64,000 nucleotides of DNA. Origin: Luteimonas rhizosphaericola (GTDB taxonomy: Bacteria; Pseudomonadota; Gammaproteobacteria; Xanthomonadales; Xanthomonadaceae). Below, piece after piece: positions 8,120 through 17,206 of this stretch. Under the pieces are notes generated by a model, which had not been told where the DNA came from, searched no databases, and saw only the letters and a program-made list of their open reading frames with translations. Positions within the stretch are counted from its first letter, which is position 1. Each line of letters starts with the position of its first letter. A program made the translations under genes and the position numbers. The stretch spans positions 154,368-218,367 of the forward strand of contig NZ_JARXRN010000025.1 of NCBI RefSeq assembly GCF_029888045.1, written 5' to 3'.

Positions 8120-8740
8120 TCAGTCACGGTTCCAGCAGGCCGCGGGCAGCGGCGGACAGTCCTCGAACACCGACGGTGCCGCGGTGCGGCGGTAGGTGCC
8201 GGCCATGACCGTCGCCATCGCGCAGTGCGCGAACGCGCCTTGGAGTTCGACGGTGTCGCCGTGCAACTGGAGTTCGACGCGCGGCGCATCCGCCAGGTCG
8301 CTGGCGTCCAGGCCGCCGAGGTCGCTCTCGAACGGCCGCAGCGCGGCCTCGATGCGGGCGCCTTCCAGACGGCCTTCGGCCACCGCCTGGCAGTCGGCAC
8401 CGACCGCGGCGCCGTCGTCCGGATCGCCGCCGCCATGGACCTCGATCCGGTACTCGTCTGGGCGCCCGGTCAGCGCGACCACGCGCAACTCCGAGCCCAG
8501 CGGCGGCGCCATGGCGTAGACGCCCTCGGGCGAAGGCACGGGCGCAGGTTCAGGCGAAGGCGCCTGCGCGGGGGCGGATGCCCGTGCGGACCCGGGCGGA
8601 TCCAGCGCGTCTCCGGACGCCGCCGGCGCAATCGCCCGCGTCGGCGCTTCGCAGGCGGCCAGCAGCAGGACGAGCACGCCCGATGTCCCGAGGACGCGGG
8701 CAGCGAATGCGGTGCGGGGACGGGAACCGGTCGAGGCCAT
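8120..8740 (-). CDS. Hypothetical lipoprotein
   Basis: 206 residues from the ATG at 8740. The open frame extends further upstream without a usable start, while this ATG opens a signal peptide ending in the lipobox LLLAAC. A Pro/Ala-rich linker follows, then a small domain (about 90-206) predicted to be beta-rich, with the cysteine-containing segments ADCQAV, AHCAMA and EDCPPLPAACW. The five cysteines suggest disulfides in the periplasm. I do not recognise the family. It lies 85 bases downstream of the LysM gene and is on the same strand. Confidence 0.65.
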   Translation of the reverse strand: MASTGSRPRTAFAARVLGTSGVLVLLLAACEAPTRAIAPAASGDALDPPGSARASAPAQAPSPEPAPVPSPEGVYAMAPPLGSELRVVALTGRPDEYRIEVHGGGDPDDGAAVGADCQAVAEGRLEGARIEAALRPFESDLGGLDASDLADAPRVELQLHGDTVELQGAFAHCAMATVMAGTYRRTAAPSVFEDCPPLPAACWNRD

Positions 8741-9014
8741 GCGTGTCTCCGGGGCGTGGTGCAGGCCACGATAGCGCGACGCGTCCGCCCCGGTCGTGAG
8801 CGGTACGACGCGGCGGCTGTCGCGCGGACGTGTCGCGGCCCCGCACGCGGTGGACCCGCGTCCCGTCTTCCCGCCGCGCGAACGTGGCTTCTGGACCGCC
8901 CGATACGGTCCCATTCCTTGCCACGCACGCGGGGCATTGCGCCCTTCACGGGAGGATGGTCCCGACGGCGGATGGGGCGTGCGCGTCAGGCGTGCACGTC
9001 GGGCATCGAGGGGC

Positions 9015-9047
9015 CCCGGATGCGGCCTGCGGCCTTATCCGGGCTAC
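9015..9047 (-). repeat. REP element, type A, inverted
   Basis: Reads CCCGGATGCGG at the left and CCTTATCCGGGCTAC at the right, so the GTAG head is on the minus strand. It matches the copy at 99-131 closely. Confidence 0.75.
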
Positions 9048-9128
9048 CCAGGCGCGGGGCTTCGACGCGACGGGCAGAAGATGGGGCAGTGCAGGCGGCT
9101 GTCGAGCGTCGGGCCCGGAGCAGCGCGC

Positions 9129-9163
9129 CGGGCGTTCTGAACGCCCGCACGGCAGTGCCGTGC
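9129..9163 (-). terminator. Tandem hairpins downstream of htpG
   Basis: Two abutting palindromes: CGGGCGTTC-T-GAACGCCCG (9129-9147) and GCACGGCA-G-TGCCGTGC (9147-9163). They begin 14 bases after the htpG stop. No T-run follows, so they may act in Rho-dependent termination or 3'-end protection rather than intrinsic termination. Confidence 0.45.
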
Positions 9164-9176
9164 GAGCGGCCGTTCC

Positions 9177-11075
9177 TCACCCCGCCAGCAGTCGGTTCAT
9201 GCGCTGCACGAACGCGGCCGGGTCCGGCAGCGGCGCACCGGCGGCCAGTTCGGCCTGTTCCAGCAGCAGGTGGGCGAGGTCGGCGGCGCGGGCGTCGTCG
9301 TGTTCGCCGAGCAGCTTCTGCAGCAGCGCGTGGCGCGGATTCACCTCGAGCACCGGTCGGGTGCCGGGCACGTCCTGGCCGGCCTCGCGCAGCAGTCGTG
9401 CCAGGTGCGGCGCCATCTCGTACTCGGCCAGGGCCAGGCAGGCGGGCGAGTCGGTCAGGCGCGCGGACACGCGCACGTCCTCGACCCGTTCGCCGAGCAG
9501 GCCCTTGATGCGTTCGAGCAGCGGCGCCGCCGCCTGCGCGGCCTCGGCCTGCTTCGCCTTCTCCGCCTCGTCCAGCGGCAGTTCGCCCTTGGCGACGTGG
9601 CGCAGCGGCTTGCCGGCGTACTCGCGCAGGGGGCCGAGCATCCACTCGTCGATGCGGTCGGACATCAGCAGCACCTCGATGCCGCGCGCGCGGAAGGCCT
9701 CCAGCTGCGGGCTGCCGGCCGCGGCGCGGTAGCCGTCGGCGGTGACGTACCAGATCGCGTCCTGGCCCTCGGCCATGCGCCCGACGTAGTCGTCCAGCGA
9801 CACCGTCTGCGCCTCGCCCTCGCCCTTCGTCGACGCGAAGCGCAGCAGCTTCGCGATCCGCTCGCGGTTGGCATGGTCCTCGACGATGCCTTCCTTGAGC
9901 GTGTTGCCGAAGGCCCTGATGAAGGCGGCGAATTTTTCAGGCTCGTCGCGCGAGAGCTTCTCGACCAGGTCCAGCACGCGCTTGACGCACGCGCCGCGGA
10001 TGCGCTCGAGCTGGCGGTTGTGCTGCAGGATCTCGCGGCTGACGTTGAGCGGCAGGTCGTCGGCGTCGACCACGCCGCGCACGAAGCGCAGGTAGTGCGG
10101 CAGCAGTTCCTCGGCCGCGTCCATGATGAAGACGCGCCTGATGTAGAGCTTGAGCCCCTTGCGCTCGTCGCGCCCGCCCATCATCAGGTCGAACGGCGGC
10201 TGCGAGGGCAGGTACAGCAGGGTGGTGAAGCTCTGGCTGCCCTCGACGCGGTTGTGCGACCAGGTCGCGGCGTCGTTGAAATCGTGGCCGAGCGACTTGT
10301 AGAAGTTCTGGTACTCCTCGTCGCTGATCTCGCTCTTGGGGCGGGTCCACAGTGCGGAGGCGTCGTTGGCGGTCTCCCACTCCGGCGCGTCGTCGGCCTT
10401 CGCCTCGTCGCCGTCCTCCTGCGCGGACCCCGCCTCCTTCGGCATCCGGATCGGGAACGCGACATGGTCGGAATACTTGCGCACCAGCGCGCGCAGCTTC
10501 CAGCCGTCGAGGAACTCGTCCTCGCCGTCCTTCAGGTGCAGCGACACGGTGGTGCCGCGCTGGTCGAGCGTGGCCGGCTCCAGGGTGTACTCGCCGCGGC
10601 CGTCGCTCTCCCACTTCACCCCGGCCCCGGCCGGCTCGCCGGCGCGGCGGGTGAGCACGGTGACGCGGTCGGCGACCACGAAGGCGGAGTAGAAGCCGAC
10701 GCCGAACTGGCCGATCAGGCGCGCGTCGGCCCTCTGCTCGCTGCCCAGCGACTCCAGGAAGCGGCGGGTGCCGGAACTGGCGATGCTGCCGATGTTGGCC
10801 ACCACCTCGTCGCGGCCCATGCCGATGCCGGTGTCGGCGATGGTGATCGTGCGCGCCTCCTTGTCCCAGCTGACATCGATGCGCAGCTCGCCCTCGCCCG
10901 AGAGCAGCGAAGGATCGGCGATGGCCTCGAAGCGCAGCTTGTCGCAGGCGTCGGAGGCGTTGGAGATCAGCTCGCGCAGGAAGATCTCCTTGTGCGAGTA
11001 CAGCGAGTGGGTCACCAGGTGCAGCACCTGGGCGACTTCGGCTTCGAACTTGCGGGTTTCGGTGGTCGTGGTCAT
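9177..11075 (-). CDS. htpG: Molecular chaperone HtpG (Hsp90)
   Basis: 632 residues, the usual HtpG length. The N-terminal GHKL ATPase domain shows [14 protein letters not shown] (Asn39 region), DTGIGM (from Asp81) and [11 protein letters not shown]. The middle domain and C-terminal dimerisation domain are complete. There is an acidic Glu/Asp-rich insertion at about residues 215-232 ([15 protein letters not shown]). HtpG is a cytosolic ATP-dependent folding chaperone. AGAGGGAG precedes the ATG, and a sigma-32-like promoter lies upstream at 11105-11134. Transcription is divergent from the YdeI-like gene. Confidence 0.98.
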   Translation of the reverse strand: MTTTTETRKFEAEVAQVLHLVTHSLYSHKEIFLRELISNASDACDKLRFEAIADPSLLSGEGELRIDVSWDKEARTITIADTGIGMGRDEVVANIGSIASSGTRRFLESLGSEQRADARLIGQFGVGFYSAFVVADRVTVLTRRAGEPAGAGVKWESDGRGEYTLEPATLDQRGTTVSLHLKDGEDEFLDGWKLRALVRKYSDHVAFPIRMPKEAGSAQEDGDEAKADDAPEWETANDASALWTRPKSEISDEEYQNFYKSLGHDFNDAATWSHNRVEGSQSFTTLLYLPSQPPFDLMMGGRDERKGLKLYIRRVFIMDAAEELLPHYLRFVRGVVDADDLPLNVSREILQHNRQLERIRGACVKRVLDLVEKLSRDEPEKFAAFIRAFGNTLKEGIVEDHANRERIAKLLRFASTKGEGEAQTVSLDDYVGRMAEGQDAIWYVTADGYRAAAGSPQLEAFRARGIEVLLMSDRIDEWMLGPLREYAGKPLRHVAKGELPLDEAEKAKQAEAAQAAAPLLERIKGLLGERVEDVRVSARLTDSPACLALAEYEMAPHLARLLREAGQDVPGTRPVLEVNPRHALLQKLLGEHDDARAADLAHLLLEQAELAAGAPLPDPAAFVQRMNRLLAG

Positions 11076-11104
11076 GGCTCCCTCTGCATGGCCGGGCAGG
11101 CGGC

Positions 11105-11134
11105 GGATATGCGTGCGCGTGCCGCGTTTTCAAG
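11105..11134 (-). promoter_or_regulatory. Sigma-32-like heat-shock promoter of htpG
   Basis: On the minus strand CTTGAAA (11134-11128) is followed after 16 bases by CATAT within CGCATATCC (11113-11105). The heat-shock consensus is CTTGAAA, 11-16 bases, then CCCCATNT. The -10 part is imperfect. The site is 30-59 bases upstream of the htpG ATG. Confidence 0.6.
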
Positions 11135-11147
11135 CACGCCGGATGCG

Positions 11148-11169
11148 CGGCCGCCGGTTTCGGCGGCCG
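11148..11169. other. Strong hairpin in the htpG/ydeI-like divergent gap
   Basis: CGGCCGCCG (11148-11156) and CGGCGGCCG (11161-11169) are perfect 9-bp arms around a GTTT loop. It lies upstream of the htpG promoter candidate and 23 bases before the YdeI-like ATG, so it could fold in that gene's leader mRNA. Confidence 0.5.
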
Positions 11170-11191
11170 GCGTCGGTGCTATCGTCCGCGC

Positions 11192-11746
11192 ATGGCATCC
11201 AAGGCCACCGCCCCCGTCCGCTTCAAGGCCACCCTGCGCCGCCCCGCGCAGCCGCGCGCGGCCGCCTGGCGCTTCCTGGTGCTGCCCGCGGCGGCCAGCG
11301 CGAAGCTGCCCACGCGCAGTATGGTCACGGTCGAGGGCACGCTCGCCGGGGCGCCGTTCCAGGCCACGCTGGAACCCGATGGCGAAGGCAGCCACTGGCT
11401 GAAGGTGGAGCGCGCGCTGTACGAGGCGGCCGGCGTCGAGGCCGGCGACACGGTCGCGCTGGCGATCGCGCCGGTGGCGCGCGAACCCGAGCCGACGGTG
11501 CCCGCGGACGTGCGCGCGGCGCTGGTCGCGCATCCGGAGGCGCAGGCCACCTGGGCCGACATCACGCCCGTGGCCCGGCGCGACTGGATCCACTGGATCA
11601 CCTCGGGCAAGAAGGCCGAGACCAGCGGCAAGCGCCTCGCCACCGCGATCGACATGCTGGCCTCGGGCAAGCGCCGGGCCTGCTGTTTCGACCGCTCAGG
11701 CATGTACAGCAAAGGCGCAATGGGCGCGCCGGAGGCGGCGGAGTAG
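11192..11746 (+). CDS. DUF1905 / YdeI-OmpD-associated family protein
   Basis: 184 residues. An N-terminal DUF1905 barrel-like domain (about 9-97, with WRFLVLP and GSHWLKVERALYEAAGVEAG) is fused to a YdeI/OmpD-associated helical domain (about 105-175, with RRDWIHWITSGKKAET). No signal peptide. Proteins of this architecture have been linked to bacteriocin resistance and envelope stress, but their mechanism is unknown. The gene is divergent from htpG and shares its 116-base upstream region. Confidence 0.88.
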   Translation: MASKATAPVRFKATLRRPAQPRAAAWRFLVLPAAASAKLPTRSMVTVEGTLAGAPFQATLEPDGEGSHWLKVERALYEAAGVEAGDTVALAIAPVAREPEPTVPADVRAALVAHPEAQATWADITPVARRDWIHWITSGKKAETSGKRLATAIDMLASGKRRACCFDRSGMYSKGAMGAPEAAE

Positions 11747-11833
11747 GCTGCGCCGCGCGCGGCGCCCGCGCGGCGTCGCGCATGGCCCGTCGCGTCGCCA
11801 CTCGCTCCCCGCTGGCCGATGCCGGCACGCGGC

Positions 11834-12319
11834 CTAGGTCGGCTGGCCGGTGTGCGGCGTGTGGATCAGGGGCGCGAGGTCGAAGCCACGCTGGCGGGCG
11901 ATCGCGAGGTAGTGCTCGCGCGTGGTGGCATCGAGCTCGGGCGTGCGCGACAGCAGCCACAGGTACTTGCGGTCCGGGCTGCCGACCAGCGACACGCTGT
12001 AGTCCGGCGCCAGCGCGAGGATCCAGTAGTCGCCCCTGGTGAAGGGAATCCAGCGCAGCCCCTGCGGCAGGAAGCTCACCTCCAGCCGGCTGCCGGACTC
12101 GTCCACGGCGCCGGCTTCGCCGGTCGCCTCCTCGACCTCGCCGCCGCGCCGCATGCGGTTGCGCACCTCGACCTTGCCGTCGTCCTGCAGCGCGTAGTGC
12201 GCCGAGATGTCGGTGGCGTCCTCCGGTTCGAAGCGCATCGGCAGGCGCGCGATCTCGTACCAGGCGCCCATGTAGCGGGCGAGGTCGACGTGGGCGACGG
12301 TGGCGGGGTGGTCGGACAT
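11834..12319 (-). CDS. Lipocalin family protein (Blc-like) without signal peptide
   Basis: 161 residues from the ATG at 12319. The frame also allows an Arg/Pro-rich 10-residue extension, which I reject. The lipocalin signature is present near the N-terminus (YMGAWYEIARLPMRFE) and a further conserved block YWILALAPDYS at about 105-115, with WLLSRTPELD downstream. Bacterial Blc lipocalins are usually outer-membrane lipoproteins that bind fatty acids or lysophospholipids. This one lacks a signal and lipobox and is predicted cytoplasmic. It lies downstream of the glycosyltransferase gene after a 145-base gap. Confidence 0.88.
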   Translation of the reverse strand: MSDHPATVAHVDLARYMGAWYEIARLPMRFEPEDATDISAHYALQDDGKVEVRNRMRRGGEVEEATGEAGAVDESGSRLEVSFLPQGLRWIPFTRGDYWILALAPDYSVSLVGSPDRKYLWLLSRTPELDATTREHYLAIARQRGFDLAPLIHTPHTGQPT

Positions 12320-12464
12320 GCGGGGCCTGCGGGCGCGTGGGCGGGGCACACGTATAGGCGGCGCGCGGTGAAGTCGCCGTCGTTCCGGATCCGCGTCGCG
12401 GCGAGCGCCTGCGGGACAGCCGGCGCCGCGGACCGGGGTCGCGCTGTCGACGCCACCCCGGGCG

Positions 12465-13664
12465 CTATCGCCGGGCGTATCGCTCCACCAGCCCGACGGC
12501 CGTGGCGCAGCCGTCCTCGTGGCGCATCCGCACGCCGAGCGCGGCTGCGCGGGCGCGCGCCTGCCCGCTGTCCGCGAACGCGATCGCGGCCGCCAGGCGC
12601 GATGCGGTGATGGCGCTGCCCCGGAGCGCGTCGCGCATCACGCCGGCCTGTCGCAGGCGCGCGTTCCAGAAGAACTGGTCGCCGGCGAAGGGCACGATCA
12701 CCGACGGCGCGCCGGCGCGGCAGGCCGAGTGCGTGGTGCCGGACCCGCCGTGGTGGATCGCCAGCGCGGTGCGCGGCAGCAGCCAGTCGTGCGGCACGTG
12801 GCCGACCGGATGGAAGTTGGACGGCAGACGCGCGGGGTCGATGCCGCTCCAGCCGGCATGGAACAGCGTGCGGCGCCCGCCGATCGCACCGACCACCGCC
12901 GCCATCAGGCGCGCCTCGTTGAACCCGGCCATGCTGCCGAAGCCGACATAGACCGGCGGTTCGCCCGCGTCCAGGAACGCGGCCAGCGCCGGGTCCGGCG
13001 TGTACGCCTGCGCCAGCGGCGGGATCCACTGTCCGCACACGTGCGCGTTGCCGGGCCAGTCGGCCGGTGGCGGCAGCAGCGCCGGCGAGACGCCGTAGAG
13101 GATCGGATGGCCGGTCCACAGGCGCCGCCGCGGCGGCAGGCCGGTGGCGCGGCGGGCGCGATTCGTCGCGCCGCGGAACAGCTGCCAGCTGAGCTGGCCG
13201 AACAGGTGGTGGCTGGCGGCATTGAGCGCGCGCGGCGGCGCCAGCGGCAGGAACGGTGAGGGAAACGCGGCCGTGGGCGAGATCGGGATCAGCATCGCGC
13301 CGATCGCCGGCACGCCGAGTGCCTCGGCCGCCGACAGTCCCGCGAACGCGGCCAGCCCGGACACCACCACCGCATCGCAGCCGCGTCCCGCCTCCACCGC
13401 CTGCGCCAGCCAGTCGCCGGTGTGGCGGCGGGTGAGCGCGGCCAGGTTGCGGGTGATCGCGCGCATCGCGCCTTCGGCGGCGATCGCGCCGCGGATGTCG
13501 CCGGCCAGCGCCTCGCACGGCAGCCCCAGGGCGCGCGCGCTGCCGAGCGTGGACGCATCGCCCAGCAGCCGCGCCTGGTGCCCGGCCTGCTGCAGCGCAT
13601 GGCCGAGCGCGGCCAGCGGGCGGGTATCGCCCTCGGTGCCGTAGGTGAGCAGCAGGATCCGCAT
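12465..13664 (-). CDS. GT1-type (MGT/UGT-like) glycosyltransferase
   Basis: 399 residues with two Rossmann halves. The N-terminus is MRILLLTYGTEGDTRPLAALG, the typical acceptor-domain start of UGT-like GT1 enzymes. The C-terminal donor-binding motif is clear: HHGGSGTTHSACRAGAPSVI followed by PFAGDQFFWNARL. Such enzymes transfer sugars from nucleotide- or similar donors to lipids, sterols or secondary metabolites. The acceptor cannot be read from the sequence. It is 18 bases downstream of the SLC13-type permease gene on the same strand and is probably co-transcribed. Confidence 0.9.
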   Translation of the reverse strand: MRILLLTYGTEGDTRPLAALGHALQQAGHQARLLGDASTLGSARALGLPCEALAGDIRGAIAAEGAMRAITRNLAALTRRHTGDWLAQAVEAGRGCDAVVVSGLAAFAGLSAAEALGVPAIGAMLIPISPTAAFPSPFLPLAPPRALNAASHHLFGQLSWQLFRGATNRARRATGLPPRRRLWTGHPILYGVSPALLPPPADWPGNAHVCGQWIPPLAQAYTPDPALAAFLDAGEPPVYVGFGSMAGFNEARLMAAVVGAIGGRRTLFHAGWSGIDPARLPSNFHPVGHVPHDWLLPRTALAIHHGGSGTTHSACRAGAPSVIVPFAGDQFFWNARLRQAGVMRDALRGSAITASRLAAAIAFADSGQARARAAALGVRMRHEDGCATAVGLVERYARR

Positions 13665-13682
13665 CGTGCGCCGGCCCGCGCG

Positions 13683-15797
13683 CTACAGCGGCCAGATCCG
13701 CAGCAGCAGCGGGATCGACACCACCAGCACCACCAGCTGCACCGGCAGGCCCAGCCGCCAGTAGTCGCCGAAGCGGAAGCCGCCCGGGCCGAGGATCAGG
13801 GTGTTGTTCTGGTGCCCGATGGGGGTGAGGAACGCGCACGAGGCGCCGATCGCCACCGCCATCAGATAGGGGTCGGGATCGACCCCGAGCGTGGTCGCCG
13901 CCCCCACCGCGATCGGGCACATCACCGCCGCGGTGGCGGCGTTGTTCATCAGGTCCGACAGGGTCATCGTCACCACCATCACCAGCACCAGGCCGAGCAC
14001 CGGGTGGCCCTGCGCGATCGAGTCGAACAGCCCGCGTGCCAGCAGGTCGGCGGTGCCGGTGGATTCCATCGCCCCGGCCACCGGGATCAGCGCTGCGAGC
14101 AGCACGATCACCGGCCAGTCGATCGCGGTGTACACCTCGCGCGGCGGCACCGTGCGCAGCGCCATCGACGCCACCACGCCGAGCGCGAACGCCGCCGCCG
14201 CCGGCAGCAGGCCGAATGCGGTGGCGGCGATCGCGCCCGCGAGCACCAGGCTCGCGGTGATCGCCTTGCGCCGGTCGGGCATGCGCAGTGCGCGCTCGGC
14301 CAGCGGCACCGCGCCGAACTGCGCGGCGAAGCCGGAGATCGCCGCCTGGGTGCCCTGCACCAGCAGCAGGTCGCCTTCCTGGAACCGCTGCGAACGCAGC
14401 CGCCGCCGCGAACGGATGCCCGCGCGCGAGATCGCGAGCACGTTGATGCCGTGGTGGGTGCGCAGGTCCAGCTCGGTCGCCGAGCGGCCCGAGAGCCCGG
14501 AGCCGGGCAGCACCACGATCTCCTGCAGCACGATCTCCTCGTGCGGGGTGCGCGCGGGGTCGCGCGGGGCCGGGGCGTCGTCGTCCGCGTCGTCCTGGTC
14601 GCCCGCCTCCGCCGCGCGCGCGGCGGAGGCCGCATCGTCGGCCGGCGCCCACGCCACGGCCGCGTCGCCGCCGCGACCGTCGCGCGTGCCGGCCACAGCC
14701 GTCGCGGACGCCCGGCGGTCGCGCAGGCGCGCGGCCGCATCGGTGACCGTGACCGGCGCGCCGTCGCCGCCGCCGGGCGGGCGGCCGGCATCGCCAATGC
14801 CCTCGCGGGTGCGGGCATCGGCTTCGGCTTCGGTGCCGCTGTCGTCACCTGCCGGGTCCGCTGCGTCGCCATCGGTGTCGTCTGCCTTGCCCGCGCCCTC
14901 CGGCGGCGGCACGTCTTCCTCCAGCTTCAGGCCCAGGTCCGACAGCAGGTTCGACAGCGCCTCGGCATCGGCCTCGATCACCAGCACGTCGCCGGCCCGC
15001 ACCACGCGCGAGGGATGCGGCGCGTGCACGCGGAACTCGGCCTGCACGATGCCCAGCACCTGCGCGTCGTGCTGGTCGAGCGAACGCTCGATCTCCGCCA
15101 GCGTCCTGCCCACCGCGCGCGCGCCTTCGGGCACCCGCACCTCGGTCGTATAGGCGCCCGGGTCGAAGCCCTCGGCCGCCGCCTCGCGCCGCACCGGCAC
15201 CAGCTTCCAGCCGCCCAGCACGATCAGCAGCACGCCCGCGGCCGCCACCGCCACGCCCACCGGGCTGAAGTCGAACATCGCGAACGGCGCCTCGCCGGTG
15301 GAGGCGCGATAGCCCGAGACGATCAGGTTCGGCGGCGTGCCGATCAGCGTGGTCATGCCGCCGAGGATCGAGCCGAACGCCAGCGGCATCAGCACCTGTC
15401 CCGGCGCCAGCTTGCGCTTGCGCGCAATCTGCAGCGCCACCGGCATCAGCAGCGCCAGTGCCCCGACGTTGTTCATGAAGCCCGACAGCGCCGCGGCCAG
15501 CGTGGTGAGCGCCGCGATCGACAGCATCGGCCCGGCCTTGGCCGGCAGCGCCACCCGCGCCAGCGCGTCCACCGCGCCGGAGGTCTGCAGTCCGTGGCTG
15601 AGCACCAGCACGCAGGCCACGGTGATCACCGCCGGATGGCCGAAGCCGGCGAACGCCTGTTCCGGCGCCACCACGCCGGCCAGGACGCAGGCCATCAGCG
15701 CGCCGCCCGCCACCAGGTCGTGGCGCCAGCGGCCCCACAGGAAAGCGGCCACGGTGGCCGCGAGGATGGCGAGGATCAGGATCTGATCGGTCTGCAT
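13683..15797 (-). CDS. SLC13/DASS-type permease with two TrkA-C domains
   Basis: 704 residues from the ATG at 15797; upstream in-frame sequence is an Arg/Pro-rich extension without a membrane segment. Layout: hydrophobic membrane half with GTPPNL at about 153-158 and SGFMNN at about 105-110, then TrkA-C (RCK_C) domain 1 (about 208-290). A 120-residue acidic, Ala/Gly-rich linker (about 296-418) follows, then TrkA-C domain 2 (about 419-490) and a second membrane half containing DLMNNAATAAV. Family members are usually near 600 residues, so the linker accounts for the excess. Substrate (sulfate, dicarboxylate or other anion) is not assignable. It lies 55 bases after the MscS-like gene. Confidence 0.88.
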   Translation of the reverse strand: MQTDQILILAILAATVAAFLWGRWRHDLVAGGALMACVLAGVVAPEQAFAGFGHPAVITVACVLVLSHGLQTSGAVDALARVALPAKAGPMLSIAALTTLAAALSGFMNNVGALALLMPVALQIARKRKLAPGQVLMPLAFGSILGGMTTLIGTPPNLIVSGYRASTGEAPFAMFDFSPVGVAVAAAGVLLIVLGGWKLVPVRREAAAEGFDPGAYTTEVRVPEGARAVGRTLAEIERSLDQHDAQVLGIVQAEFRVHAPHPSRVVRAGDVLVIEADAEALSNLLSDLGLKLEEDVPPPEGAGKADDTDGDAADPAGDDSGTEAEADARTREGIGDAGRPPGGGDGAPVTVTDAAARLRDRRASATAVAGTRDGRGGDAAVAWAPADDAASAARAAEAGDQDDADDDAPAPRDPARTPHEEIVLQEIVVLPGSGLSGRSATELDLRTHHGINVLAISRAGIRSRRRLRSQRFQEGDLLLVQGTQAAISGFAAQFGAVPLAERALRMPDRRKAITASLVLAGAIAATAFGLLPAAAAFALGVVASMALRTVPPREVYTAIDWPVIVLLAALIPVAGAMESTGTADLLARGLFDSIAQGHPVLGLVLVMVVTMTLSDLMNNAATAAVMCPIAVGAATTLGVDPDPYLMAVAIGASCAFLTPIGHQNNTLILGPGGFRFGDYWRLGLPVQLVVLVVSIPLLLRIWPL

Positions 15798-15852
15798 GCG
15801 GCGGCCGCGGCGTCGTGACGCGACAGGGTAGCGATCCGGCGCGAACGCGTCG

Positions 15853-17022
15853 TCACGCCGCTGGCCGCCCGGGCGCCTGCGGCGTGTCGGCGGTGTCCTC
15901 GGCGCCCGGCGACCTGGTCTCGGCGTGGTCCGGCGCCTGGGTCGGCGTGCCACCCGCGGCGGAGGCGTCGGCGGGCGCTTCGCGCGAGAGCTCGGCGCGC
16001 AGCCGCGGCAGCGACTGCGGATGGTGCTGGGACAGGTAGTCGATCATGCGCTCGCGCACCACGCAGCGCAGGTCGAACAGGTCGCCGGAGTTGCGCGCGC
16101 TCACCAGCAGCCGCACCTGCACCGTCTGCTCGGAGGCCTCGGTCACCTGGGCCACGCATACGCGCCCGTCCCAGCGCGGGTCCTCTTCGCAGATCGCCTG
16201 CAGCTGCGCCCGCACTTCGGCCATCGGCGTGCGGTAGTCCAGCCACAGGAAGGCGGTGCCGAGCAGCTCGGCGCTGGTGCGGGTCCAGTTCTGGAACGGG
16301 TTCTCGATGAACCACTGCAGCGGCACCACCATGCGCCGCTCGTCCCACACCCGCACCACCACGTAGGTCGCGGTGATCTCCTCGATGCGGCCCCATTCGC
16401 CTTCCACGATCACCACGTCGTCGAGCCGGATCGGCTGCGCCAGCGCGATCTGCAGCCCGGCGATCAGGTTGCCGAACACCGGCTTGGCGGCGATGCCCGC
16501 GACCAGGCCGATGATGCCGGCCGACGCGAGCAGGGTGGCGCCCACCTGGCGGATCGCGGGGAACGTCATCAGCGCAAGCGCCAGGCCGACCAGCGCGATC
16601 GCGCCCTGGATCACGCCGGCGATCACGCGGGTCTGGGTCTGCACCCGGCGCGCGGCGAGGTTGTCCTCCACGTCCACCGGATGCTCGCGCAGGATGCGCG
16701 CCTCGACCGCGCCCACCGCGCGCACCGCCAGCCAGGTCACGCACAGCAGCACGCCGATGCCGAGCCAGTGCTTGGCCTGAGCGGTGGTCGCCTCGGACAG
16801 CGGCGTGGCCTCCACCGCCAGCATCAGGAACAGCAGCGGCAGCGCCAGCGCGGCGGGTACCGCGATCACCTGCACCACGCGCGCGGGCAGCGAATCGCGC
16901 GATCGCGCGCGTGCGCGGCGCGCCACCGCCAGCAGCCCCTGGCGCACCAGCAGCCCGAGTCCCAGCGCGACCGCCAGCGGCCAGGCGATCGCGGCCAGCT
17001 GCGGCCAGTCCGGCGTCGGCAT
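15853..17022 (-). CDS. Mechanosensitive ion channel (MscS-type) protein
   Basis: 389 residues from the ATG at 17022, with GAGGAGAT upstream. Four or five membrane helices occupy about residues 8-175. The pore-lining region LLASAGIIGLVAGIAAKP, with Gly/Ala repeats, is followed by VFGNLIAGLQIALAQPIRLDD and the beta domain VEGEWGRIEEITATYVVVRVW. The C-terminal 40 residues are disordered. MscS channels gate under membrane tension to release solutes in hypo-osmotic shock. It heads a same-strand run with the SLC13-type permease and the glycosyltransferase. Confidence 0.92.
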   Translation of the reverse strand: MPTPDWPQLAAIAWPLAVALGLGLLVRQGLLAVARRARARSRDSLPARVVQVIAVPAALALPLLFLMLAVEATPLSEATTAQAKHWLGIGVLLCVTWLAVRAVGAVEARILREHPVDVEDNLAARRVQTQTRVIAGVIQGAIALVGLALALMTFPAIRQVGATLLASAGIIGLVAGIAAKPVFGNLIAGLQIALAQPIRLDDVVIVEGEWGRIEEITATYVVVRVWDERRMVVPLQWFIENPFQNWTRTSAELLGTAFLWLDYRTPMAEVRAQLQAICEEDPRWDGRVCVAQVTEASEQTVQVRLLVSARNSGDLFDLRCVVRERMIDYLSQHHPQSLPRLRAELSREAPADASAAGGTPTQAPDHAETRSPGAEDTADTPQAPGRPAA

Positions 17023-17206
17023 CGATCCATCTCCTCGCGGGTCAGCGCGCAGTGTGCCTGTGGCGTCGTGCATGTCGCGTCGATCGCGCTGCGATCGCTG
17101 CGCCGCTGCGCGCCTGCCACCGCCGCGCGTCGCCTGGCCGGATCTCGACGCCGTCGACCGCGCGCATGCGCTAGCGTGTCGCCACCGCCACGTCAGGAGT
17201 TTCCCC

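Larger units (their letters stand above)
8741..9176. other. Intergenic region with REP and hairpins
   Basis: About 436 bases without a supportable gene. It contains an inverted type-A REP (9015-9047) and two adjacent hairpins just past the htpG stop (9129-9163). Nothing else was found. Confidence 0.55.
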
